Origin: Phaseolus vulgaris
Lineage: Eukaryota > Streptophyta > Magnoliopsida > Fabales > Fabaceae
Direction: 5' to 3'
Length of the DNA: 64,000 nucleotides
NCBI RefSeq assembly: GCF_000499845.2
Contig: NC_023749.2
Span: forward strand, 10,611,298-10,675,297
Shown: one piece after another, positions 27,367-38,565 of the stretch
How positions within the stretch are numbered: the first letter of the stretch is position 1
Layout of the letters: every line of letters starts with the position of its first letter
The notes under the pieces: model-generated
The model's input: the letters and a program-made list of their open reading frames with translations, nothing else
Databases searched by the model: none
What the model was told of the DNA's origin: nothing
Translations under genes and position numbers: made by a program

Positions 27367-30164
27367 GATCTTTTTAGTTACTAATAATTTAATCTTATCT
27401 ATAACCACTACCATTAACAAAGTTCTTCCCACTTGAAGTATATTAATATAGCAATTTGTAGTTAAATGTTTTTCTATAAGGTTTTGTCTCTAGAAAGTAA
27501 CTAGAAAAATAAATAAAAAATTAGAAAAACAAATAAAAATGAATTATTCCACAAAGAACCTAAATTAAAATTAATTAAATTTATGTGTAATACGTTGGTA
27601 TAACTGCATTAATTTAAATAATATAGTTAAATTCATTAACATTTTCATAAAAATGCGTGGAACAAACTAATAATTTTCTTGTAATATAGATAATTGTTAC
27701 AGATTAAAAATCGTATGTAATTACATATGAATTTCAAATTCACATATAATTATCTTTTAGATTTACATTTAGTATATAATTTCATCAAATAGTTACGCAT
27801 AAAAATATTCATATTTATATCTGTATGTAATTGTGTAGTGAAATTATATATAGAAGATTTAATGTAATTTTGTTTTGTTTTTTTTTTTGCAAACATAGAG
27901 ATATTGAATTGTTTTTTTCAGACATGGATATACATTCAAAAGATTTCATAGACATATATTGAGAACCTTTCTTCTTTTTTTAATGTCTTACAAAAGGCTT
28001 TTAAGCAACACCTCTTAGTTAATTACAAAAATGACAACTATTTTTTTCTTTTTATATTATTATTATTTTATAAAAGTGTTATTCTAATGCCATTGTAATG
28101 CCCATTTTTTGTTTAACTATTTTTAAGAACTTTCTTTTAATTACAATCTTAAATTTTAGATCTAAATCTTATTAGAAGAATTCATTAATATAATAAAATC
28201 TAATCAAAATAAAATCAGTTTAGATATCAAAAACTAATTATTAATCCAACTAGATAATGAATTCTGTGTACAATAATATCAAAATGATAATAATAATAAT
28301 AATACATTGAATATTGAAGTTTTATTCTATTATATGATCATAACTTGCCAAACTTTTTAACAAATGTATTTTTATATTTTCTTTCACGTAACAATTGTGG
28401 AAAAGTTCACAAAAATTTAAAGGAGAGCAACTTCTAAACAGAAAAAGAACCTATTTCAAATTCCAGTGATTAAACTTCAAATAATAGTTAACTCGTGGCT
28501 TTTACCTTCTATCCCCTTCTTGCTATTTCATATGAAATTATAGTGTTCATGTTATAAAAATACACAACAGGAAGCAATAAGAAAGTTAGGCATGCATTAG
28601 AATCATAAAGACCAATAGTATACAACCTTGAGAAGATTGAAGAGGCTACGAATAATTTTGATAAAGAAAAATTATCAACAGAAGACACCACTTCCAAAAT
28701 GACCAAACAAATGTTTAAAATTCACTAGGATTGAGTTTCAAAGAGTGTCCTTCGAATCTTAATTAACAGGTTCAACCCAACAAAGTATTACAAAATAAAA
28801 TCTAAAAAATAATCAGAAATCAAATTCAAAGATTACCCCTAATCCGTAAAATTGATTTTGAATCCTATTTTCGTTTTGAAAACCCTAAAACCTGCGAAAA
28901 TATAAGAAAGAAAGCTTGTGAAAATGTTATCACTTCACATATTCTAAAACGTGCGAAAATATAAGAAAGAAAGCTTACGAAAATGTTACACTTCACATAT
29001 TTTGCTTTTATCATGGTTTGGAAGAACAAACTCCTTACCTTGCTCACACATATTGACACTCTGGTTGGTAAGGAATTTGACTTCAAAAAAGATGTTTAGG
29101 ATTTTTGGTTTCGGAATTTGGATGCGAATTTGATATTTAGGTTTTGGAAAAGAAAGAATGAAATGGAGAAGAAGTTACCTAATATTTTTTTTAATTCTGT
29201 ACGTAATACTTGTACATACAAATATAATCCTTCAAAAATCATTCACGATTCATGGCGCCAACATTACATACTAATTAAATTCGTATGTAATCAATTTTGA
29301 CTTACATATAGAAAAATTCATAGGTAAATATTCGTATGTAACACTTACTTTACATACGGATCCAAATCTGTATGTAATAATTGGTAATGTAAATAAAAAA
29401 ATTCTTGTAGTGTTAATTATTAACAAGGATTCAATAAGGAAATATATAATTATGTTACTTAAAATCGATTGAAAAAAAATACAAACTTTAGGGATTAAAT
29501 AATATTAATTAAGATTCAGAAGATAACAAACAACTAACCAAAACTTACCAAATACATCTATCACCTATGAACAAAGACCCGATTCTAAATGTTCTAACTT
29601 GAATTCAATTAAGTTTTAGACCAGAACACATTATTTTAAGATATAAAACAAGGAAACACATCCAATAGTGTAATGTTTTATTTAGGTAATACATTTAATA
29701 AATACATAAAATAATTAATATTAAAAAAATAGTCTATTTGTTTACAAAAATACATTTTATAACGTTAGAAACTACATTAAAAACACATTTTCCCAACCAA
29801 CAAGTATATAATCAATATCAAGATTACTGTGTAAAATTTGATAGTGATATATGATTTACTCAAAATTATAGGAATTATTGAATTGTTATATAATATAAGA
29901 ATAGTATTAAGGATTTGATAGAAACTGTATATAAAATAAGAATAGTTTTATGTGATTGTTTTAATTACTTGATAGAATACTATATACTTTTCAGTTTGAT
30001 AGAAACCTACATATATACTTAGAATAGTTTTTTTATATAAAAAAATAAGAATAATATTAAGGATTTTGATAGGAACTGTACAGAAATAAAATATAAGTTT
30101 AAATATGTCTTTAGGTTAACGATTTATGTTTTTTAATATTTAATAAACATTTTCTTTAAATTAA
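27367..30164. other. AT-rich intergenic DNA with CACTA-like terminal fragments
   Basis: No gene is supported. The right part, about 29210-29412, ends in the minus-strand sequence CACTACAAGAATTTTTTTAT and contains repeated TACATACG/CGTATGTA words, typical of CACTA subterminal regions. Similar words with a decayed CTTGTA end occur at about 27675-27840. A complete element with paired ends and a TSD could not be defined. Confidence 0.45.
28891..29009. repeat. Two-copy tandem repeat, 59-bp period
   Basis: A unit containing TGCGAAAATATAAGAAAG, AAGCTT and CACTTCACATATT appears at about 28892 and again at 28951 with few differences. Confidence 0.75.
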
Positions 30165-32354
30165 CACTAGTGCAAAAAAGATTTTTTATGATGGTTCTGA
30201 TGGTAACATAGAATCAAGAGTTATAAAAACTCAACATTTTCTATGTAGGTTGAAAATTTGTCATATTAAGTTCACTTACTATGACTGTTGTCTATGAACC
30301 ATCATAAAATGTACAAAACACCTGTCATAATATGTTTGGACAAAATTTTCTATGACTGATATTTATACAATCGTCATAGAAACTATGATGGTTTCGATCA
30401 GAATCGTCATAGTAAGTGATTTTCTATGACAAATATTTCAACACCCGTCATAGTAAATAAGACTTTTTATATCATCTATTGCAATAACCATCATAGTAAG
30501 TTTTTTTTTTAGAAAAATTAATTATTTTATCAATTTTTCAACATTAATTAATAACAATCATCTACATATAGATTTCAGACAAACTCATTAGGAGGCATAT
30601 CTAATTGAACATTTTGCTTTCCAATTGTCACTAACTAATTATTATTTTTAAATACATTATTTTCTAAAGTTGTTAGTTTACATGTCATTAATTTCTTAAA
30701 CTTACATACGAAAGTTTAGATGATTAACATGTTATCCTCATTTCTTTTGTACCCTTGTTCCCCACTAAAAAAAAATATGCAAAGAGAACCAGTAAAAATT
30801 ATTAATATGCCTTGGACAGATAGTAAGATTACTCAACGCAACATTCTCTTTATCTATTTATTATCCTGCTTTTTTCTAACCAACACTTAACATTTGAGTA
30901 TAAGATCTCAATATCACAAAGAAATGTACTAAGTCATTCATATTGACAGCTTCAAAGAAATGTAGTAAGTGAACTTCAAGAATATTTTAAAAACATGGAT
31001 AGGAGTCATCTAAAAGTTACTTCTCACCGACACTGTAAACATTTTTGGTCTCATAATTTGAGTCTTTTGATGGAATCTAAGATGTAGTTGGATCAAAGAC
31101 AGAACTAGAATTTGAATTAATATGTGTAACAGTATAACTTTGCAATTGTATATGTATCATAAACCACCACCAAACAAATGTTAGAAACCAAATTATTAGT
31201 TCAAATTGGAAATCACAAATGATTCTTAGGATTCACCTTAAGATCCTCTTCTAGCTTCGAAATAGCCTCTGCTCAAAAACAGATCACAAACAAAAAGTAA
31301 AAATCATGAGCACAAGAATACACTTTATTATTATATGCTCAATTTAAAATCTTAAAAATCAAGAACAAAAAGTGATGAACTTTAAGCCCGAAGGAGATTG
31401 TTTCCCTTCAAATATCACTCTAAGAGTTTGCAATTAAATAATGATTGATCTAAAATAAATACAACAGAAGTGTACAAAAAGATATGACAATGATGACAAA
31501 GGAATGATAAAAATGTAGAAGAGCAAAAGGTATCTAGTGTGTATGAGGACAAAACACAAACAACATTGGAATCAAATAAGAGCGGGCTCACCAGAATCAT
31601 CAGGCCAATTTCGGAAGTGGATTGCCTGCTAATTAGTGGACAAAGGAGCTAATCGTTCTCGACATCAAATTCTTCAACAGAGTCATCGCCACCAAGAGGC
31701 AACACCGTGGAAAAACTATCGTGACTGTGCTCATAACCTACATGGAGTGAGCGCTACAAGATCTCATCTGTGACCACACCGACAATGGGATTTACTTGTC
31801 GTTAGATCGAGGAGATTTCGACTCCAGATCCAAGCAATGCAGGCTTTTGGAATCAATCATGGTTCTCTTCCCCCTTGAGAAAGTAATATTTTCAATCTGT
31901 TGCATGCTCCGTTGCATTCACGCCTCCAATTTCACAAGCATGACCGCAATTACCAGACAAAGCACAACCACAAAGGAGTAACCACAACAACGAAGATTGA
32001 CGAGAACTCCAAAGTAAAGTATGTGTCACATTAGGGTTTAAAGAAGAGAGTTTGTTCCTGAAGAGAGGAAAAGAAGTATGAAGCTCAAGCAGAGAATGTA
32101 AATATTCCAAAATGCTAAAAAAGAAAAGAAAAGAGTTACTATGTCGGATAAAATTAAGCGTGACATGGTAACTAATTTACTATAAAAGTTATACACACAT
32201 ACAACATAATAAATATTTACCATGTCATTTCTAATTATAACTGACATAATAAATTATATATTTATTACGAAAATGCCATCGTACTACTTATTATAACAGG
32301 TATATTACAACCATCATAATAAGTCGTTGTTGATTATTGTTTTTGTACTAGTGT
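30165..32354. mobile_element. Non-autonomous CACTA (En/Spm-type) DNA transposon, 2.19 kb
   Basis: The left end reads CACTAGTGCAAAAA. The right end is its inverted counterpart, CACTAGTACAAAAA on the minus strand. Both are flanked by the 3-bp duplication TAA (30162-30164 and 32355-32357), the size expected for CACTA elements. Short words such as CATCATAGTAAGT and ACTTATTATGA recur in both subterminal regions, in direct and inverted orientation, as transposase binding arrays do in this superfamily. No transposase frame is present. Open frames inside (such as 31796-31981) match nothing I recognise. Confidence 0.88.
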
Positions 32355-33065
32355 AAGTATTTAATAAAGCAACTTTTTTTTCAAATTATATTTACATTAC
32401 CTTTGACATGATACCGATTTTATATGACTTAAAATGTTATGACAAAATAAATATTAAAGGATCAAAATATAAATATAAAAATATTTTAGGAATTTAAATC
32501 AATAAATATTTTATTAAGGACTTAAAAATATGTTTAATTTATTAGATACAATATTAATTATTTAAAATAAAAATTGGTCAAATATTAAAAATATGAAAGT
32601 TATTTAAGTCTAAAATAAAACACTAATCAACTACAATTTTAAGGTTTAAATTATTTTATATTTTGTTTTTGTGTATTTGTGAATTTAATTGTTGTTTATT
32701 GTCTAAAATAATTTTATTAATTTTCCCATAAAGCTTATAAGTAATATTTCCTTTTAATATTAGGTTCTTTTTGTTATAACTTTCAATCACAACCCCTCGT
32801 TCGATATGTCTAGGTTGAATAATGCATTTTAAGAGTTGTCTCATAATGCAATTGAGTTTGTTATAAGTTAACATGCACAAACACATATTTTGACACTAAT
32901 CGAATTGAAAGTTTGTTGAGGTTAGATACATTAGTTAATAGAATTCATATGATATATCTTTTGTTGTTAACCAACCTTAATTATGTGTCAAAGTATCGTT
33001 GATACTCAACTGTTTTATCATTTGTATCCTTCTTAGATAATGGTGTTGACTTCAACTAACAAAAT
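32355..33065. other. AT-rich spacer between the CACTA element and the mobile-domain pseudogene
   Basis: No gene, repeat or mobile-element end was recognised. It could include more decayed 5' sequence of the pseudogene at 33066. Confidence 0.5.
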
Positions 33066-34244
33066 ATTGGAGGTTACATGTTACTATTGCAATCATGGGC
33101 TTGAAATTGCATTACATGTATTTCTCCTACAGTTGAACCTTTAACTACTGAAAACATTGAAGTCGACATTGACTTTCCATTGGCGAAACATTAGTTTTTA
33201 TGCACTTCACAATGTAATTGAATGCAACACTTATTTTGTTAATTAAGTATCATTCTTTATCATAGGTGATCTCTTCCAGGATAATCACACTTACATATGC
33301 ACTTCATTTATTATGAAGCACATTTAACCCACTAGCAACCAAAGGAGGCCATTCCTAAACCTAATTATTACAATATTCTCCACGTAGTTATTTTGTCACA
33401 CACATCTTAAGAACAATCTTGTTTCATTTTTTTTGGATTCCTTAACATGTAGATAATGTCAGACATTAGATCATTATTGACGTCCCTCCTATTATTCACT
33501 TTGTTGTTTCTCTTATATGTTTTTTCACAATAGATTTTCATCAAACTGATAGGGTCATGACGTAGTTTGGGCTTTGCCAATGTATTCCTTCAAACTAGTT
33601 AAGCTTAGATCAACTTCATAAAGATGTCATGAGAAGAAGAATGAATATATATTGACTTCAATATTATGAAAAGTGGATCGCCATGTGGAATGATCGAATA
33701 AATGGCCTAATTCAAGGACACCAGTTCGAAGAAAAAGATCATTTTCGTGACACTGCACAATATATGTAATGGTACATCCAACGTATCATTCGGTACATAA
33801 CACCTCAACAAATATGTATATCAATGAACGATGTAAGTTCATTTTCTATTGCATTTCAGAATGCAATTTTTAATGACACCCCAACTAATTGTTACTTTTC
33901 CAATAATATGACACTTCCCACGATCCTGAACAAATGCAACCTCAACCATAATATCAACATATTTGATCCTTTTCTATTGCTTAAAAATTTCAACCAGCTC
34001 CAACATTCAAATACATGGGTAACATTCACACCATGCCTGGTCAATCATCATCTCAACACCAAGTTCCTTCCACATATAACATCTTTCCTTCTCAACTGAA
34101 TGTTTTGTCAACTCCATCACATTATATTAACCACTTCTTCGACCACCTCGCTCTCTACATACAATCTAATACTATATGTGGATTGTAATTGACCAACCAT
34201 GTCTTCACAGATGTTCGTGAGGACAATAAAGAGGAACATGATCA
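33066..34244 (+). pseudogene. Decayed plant-mobile-domain (MAIN-like) gene
   Basis: The plus strand encodes blocks typical of plant mobile domain proteins, in family order but in shifting frames and with stops. They include IGGYMLLLQSWA (from 33066), a block near 33536 beginning HQTDRVMT, a Trp-rich block with KWIAMWNDRINGLIQGH (from about 33670), and WYIQRIIRYITPQQ (about 33770-33815). A 91-codon open stretch (33824-34099) follows as the low-complexity C-terminal part. Plant mobile domains occur in MAIN-like host proteins and in Mutator-like and other transposons, so this may be a host paralogue or transposon cargo. The sequence is cut at 34244 by a solo LTR and appears to resume at 36486. 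It is surely non-functional. Confidence 0.7.
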
Positions 34245-36485
34245 TGTTGAACAAGATGTTTTGATGTCTCCAAATCCAAGAGGAAAGCTTGAAGACCTTG
34301 TTGTTGGGTGTGTGTGTGTGTTGTCTAGTTGTTTGAAACTTGTTAATTCACTCCTTAAGATGATCCAAGTTCATTTGAATCTTTAACCTTTTGAAAATAT
34401 GGGTTTTATAAAAAGTTGTTGAAATTTCAAAACAACAGGTTGTTTTACCTTAGCAATTTTTGAAAAGGTTTTGAAAAGCTTGACTTTGTTGTCAAGTCAA
34501 TCAACCGATTGTTTCGACAAATCAATCGATTGTTTTTCCTGAAAACCTTAACACAATTTTGTTAAGTGGTTTTAATATGTTTTAAATGATCCTAACTACC
34601 TTGGCTCCTTTATTAAATGTTTTTGACTACTTGGTTGGTCCATATAAAGGTGGTTTTACGCTCCTAATCTTGGAGTAAGAAAAAGAGTTTATAAAAAATC
34701 GTTTTTCCAAGATTTGAAAGAGCTTTGGATCATTTTTAAGTGTGTACAATAGGATTGGGTTGTAATTCTGAACTTTAAGCTTTGTAATACTGATAGCTGT
34801 CGTTTTGATGTCAAATTAATATGATTCTAGCGTAGACTTGTCTAACACTAGAGAGATGATAGTATAATTATGGACAAATGTCCCCAAGTCGTCTCCCAAC
34901 GAATCCAATAGTAAAATCAGTTGATCAGGTTTAAAATCTATCTGCAAGCAATAAAAGTTAGCAATAACAATAAAGATAAAAAGGGGGTTTGAGATAGTTG
35001 TGCAGAAAATATAAAAGAGATTAAAATAACAAATAAAAAGTTGTTGATCCCAAGTTCTTCCACCATTGAATTCTTCACAGGTTGTCTAAAGATTAATCTT
35101 TTCTCAATCCTCCACCAGAGCTAAACCAGATTGAACATGCGCAGATCTGATTCAACTGAAACTCACTAGTAAAACATGCGTCTACTGGTTTAATCCATAC
35201 CCACTTTGTTCCATGCGTATACTCCATGGGAATGCTTACCTCCTCTTCCTTGAATCATGCGCCCAAGAAATTAATTATAACAATGCGAACTAACTAAGAA
35301 ACCAAAGTTTAAGATAAGGAAGACTCTCAATCATGCGTTCAAGTACAACCTCTCACAAAAACTAGTTTTCCAGGAGATTAGACAATAAAAACAACTGCTA
35401 TAGAGAATTAAAAATAGAAACTTTTATTGAACGAAACCTCAGAGCTCAATGGGAAATTACAAAGGAATCAACAAAAAAGGTTTAGCCTTCCATGCGGAGG
35501 CAAAACAAAAGAATTACAAAGAAGAAAATAAACTAAGAAAACCCTATGAAGCTCTCCCTTTTCTCCTTGATGCTTGTGTCCTTTTATAGGCTTTTCTGCT
35601 CCAAGGATCTTGGGAAAATATTGCAGTTTAGATTTTGTAAACAGTTTCCACTTTCCATAATTCTTTTTATTTTGCAGAAGATTTGCTTCCAATTCTGTTT
35701 CTGGAATCTTGTAGCTTTTATTTTCTTTTTCTTTTCCTCAGAATATTTTTTCTGTTTTGGTTCAAAAAGCAACTTGGACTTTTGCATATTTGGCCCATTC
35801 ACAAAGGTAGATGCTTCCTCTGGATAATTTACTATAAAAACACAAAATTAACAATAATAATAGTTAAGGCCCAAATAAACCCAATTATAAGAATATTAAT
35901 TAAAACAATTGATTTATTTATTATTATAGTCCAATAATCTATGAATAAGGCTAGTGAGTGTGAATAAATATATGCTCATCAAATACCCAAGTGTATTCTA
36001 TTCCCTTCTTCCTTGATTACTGTATTTGTGTTGTCAGGGAGTGTTGTGTGTTCTTGAGGGGTTCAAGATCAACACTTTCGGTGTGTTTTGTCAAATGTAG
36101 TGTGTTTCATGTGAGGTTAAAGGGCACTACTTTGGTGTGTGGTGTTTGTAATATGGTTTTGATTACATAGTGGAATACCCAGTGGTTTCTGGGAACTAGA
36201 TGTAGTTATTGGTGTAAGAGTGAACCAGTATAAATCTGTTTGTGTGATTCTCTCTTTCCCTGATCTCACATATATCTGTTTTAAGTTGTTTTTATTAACT
36301 ACTGATAAAAACAACCGGAAGAATCGCAAAAACAACTGGAAATCAACTAAAACAGCTTTGTGCATTGCTTTCCTTAGTTTCTTTCTCTGTGATTCTTCAT
36401 TGACTTTCATTATACCTTTAAAGTTTGCGAAAATATTTCTTAAACAATTCACCCCCCTTCTTGTTTAAGACCATATATTCTAACA
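34245..36485 (+). mobile_element. Solo LTR of a Sirevirus-like copia element, containing a nested insertion
   Basis: The sequence begins TGTTGAACAAGATG, ends ATTCTAACA, and is flanked by the 5-bp duplication GATCA (34240-34244 and 36486-36490). It shares landmarks with the LTRs of the copia at 37155-43905: a TGTTGAACNAAG-type start, a pair of CAATCGATTGTTT-like motifs near 34500, a GTGTTGTGTGTTCTTGAGGG block near 36043, a GTGAACCAGTATAAAT block and a terminal CACCCCCC run. No internal region follows. About 1.05 kb is original LTR; the rest is the nested solo LTR at 34791. Confidence 0.88.
34791..35981. mobile_element. Second solo LTR nested in the first (1.19 kb)
   Basis: It starts TGATAGCTGTCG, ends ATGCTCATCA, and is bordered on both sides by AATAC (34786-34790 and 35982-35986), a perfect 5-bp target-site duplication. 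TG...CA ends with a 5-bp duplication and no coding region fit a solo LTR. The family is uncertain; a Ty3/gypsy origin is possible from the TGATA...ATCA ends. Confidence 0.82.
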
Positions 36486-36490
36486 GATCA

Positions 36491-37149
36491 TAATGAATAT
36501 GGAGCCCTAGTTGCATTTTCATCATTCATCTACCAAATATAAAGCACATAAAAGGTCGAGAAAACAACTTAGAAGACCATTTTGTGACATTGACTCACAT
36601 AGATAAATGTTTTTTCTGTTATCAACAATATTCCAATAGTAATATATATATATATTAAATATTTATATATATAAGTAAGTATTTTAAATTTTCCAAAATT
36701 ACATTCCATTAACATAAGTAATTTCATTAATTAATTAAATTAACTAAAATGTGAACTATAACTTACAAAATAATAATTTAAATATATTTGATTACATTAA
36801 TATGTTAAATTATTCAAAATACATTCATTTAACATATATATAAATAATTAAGTACATTATCTAAATTTTAAAAATTGTCAACATAAAAAAACAAATAAAA
36901 TAAAAGAACAAAAAGATATTAAAAAAAACAAGCGTACTAAGAAGAATAGTTTAAAAAAAAGTTGTATACTTGCTAGCAGTATTTCAAAAAAGAAAAAAAA
37001 GAATATAATTCATGTTATTAAGCGCGACTTGAACAAAATAAAAAAAAATTGCACAACATAAAAGCAAAAACCAGAAAAATAAAACAAACATACTTTCTAG
37101 CACAACTTTAGCAAGCATTTATGTACAACTTCATATAAAACAAAAAAAA
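36491..37149. other. Rest of the mobile-domain pseudogene (weak) and AT-rich DNA
   Basis: The first roughly 100 bp after the solo LTR probably continue the disrupted pseudogene, because the duplicated GATCA marks the break. From about 36630 the DNA is extremely AT-rich, with TATATA runs and no recognisable feature. Confidence 0.45.
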
Positions 37150-37154
37150 ATATT

Positions 37155-38242
37155 TGTTAGAATGTATGGCTTTAAACTAGAGGGGAGTGAATATTTAAAG
37201 AGAGATTTCGAAAACTTTTAAGCCTTGAATGAAATTACTTCGAGAATATCTTGATTAAGAAATCAGTTTTTCAAAACACAAAGCAAAAAGCACAACACCA
37301 GAAAAACAATCGGTTGTTTCGCAGAAACAATCGGTTGTTTATACCAGTTTACAAATAACAAAACTGAATTTAAAGAGTTAAGGGATAGAGAAAATGCACA
37401 CAGAGATTTATACTGGTTCACTATAAACCCAGAGCTACATCCAGTCTTCTCAGAAACCACTAAGGAACACCACTAAGCAATCAAACCTAGATCACTTACA
37501 ACACAACCAAGAAAGTGACACTGATCCCCTCAAGACACACTTCTCTTGGCCAACACACACTAAGAATGCTAATCTTGATCCCCTCAAGAACACACAACAC
37601 TTCTCAGCAAACACACAAAGATTCTTGTTCAACATACAAGGATTACACTTGTTACAGAAGCAAATCTGAAATCAATACAAGCAGAAATCCTATCTCACAC
37701 TCTTTGATCAATCTCAATCTCTAAACAATCTCAACTCTTTGAAAAACTCAAAACACTTGTGTAAAAACTTCTTAATTCAAATATGTTTTTCTGAATATAT
37801 TAAAAGATGTTGTTTGTTATCAAATCTTAACAAACTTATTCATTGCATTTAAGGATTGGTCAACATTAAAGACTGGAGCGTAAACAGTTAGAAAAACATT
37901 TAATGCTCAGTCAAAGTGTAAACCATTTTTCTGTTATGGTACCAAAACAAACAATCGATTGTTTTGGTTTTAATAGCTCAATCATTTGAAAAACAGTTTT
38001 CAACCTTTTCTAAAACCTCCTAAGTATAAAACAATCGGTTGTTTCGACAAAACAATCGGTTGTTTTTCACTTAGTTTGAAAAACACTTTTCTTCTAAAAA
38101 GATTGAGAATGCCTATGCTTTGGATTCAATCAAGAGTGGATTACATAAACAATCTACCCTAGATCCTATCTAAGACAACTCAACAACAACAAGCACAGCC
38201 AAGCCTTCAACATCCTTCAAAGGGTTTGGATTCTTCAAAGCT
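37155..38242 (-). repeat. 3' LTR of copia 1 (truncated at the purine-tract side)
   Basis: This direct repeat matches 42780-43905 over nearly its full length. It carries two adjacent AAACAATCGGTTGTTT motifs at about 37308-37345 where the other LTR has one. Near 37961 it has a single perfect palindrome (CAATCGATTG) where the other LTR has two motifs. Confidence 0.9.
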
Positions 38243-38565
38243 CTCCCCCTATTTGATGAAGACAAATCCCTGGTGCTTGTGTTTGATCTGATTGAATCTG
38301 AAGCAGTACCTGCAAAAATAGCATATCTACCATCCAATGCTTCTTACAGCAACATGTTAGATTTTCACACATTTAAGACATAAAATCTGATAAACAATCG
38401 GTTGTTTACTCGAAACAATCGGTTGTTTCTATCAGCAGCAGCAAAAACCAGTTTTATATCAGAGATTTTAATAGAATCAAATAGTTTCAGATAAGGATTC
38501 ACAAGACCAATTAATTCTCCCCCTATTTGTCTTCACAAATAGACTTTAACAATAACAACACAGAT

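Noticed and set aside
29210..29412. Complete second CACTA element
   Set aside because: Only one convincing terminal end (CACTACAAG) was found; no partner end or duplication.
31796..32110. Short frames inside the CACTA element as captured genes
   Set aside because: No recognisable family and overlapping frames on both strands; kept only as a question about the interior.
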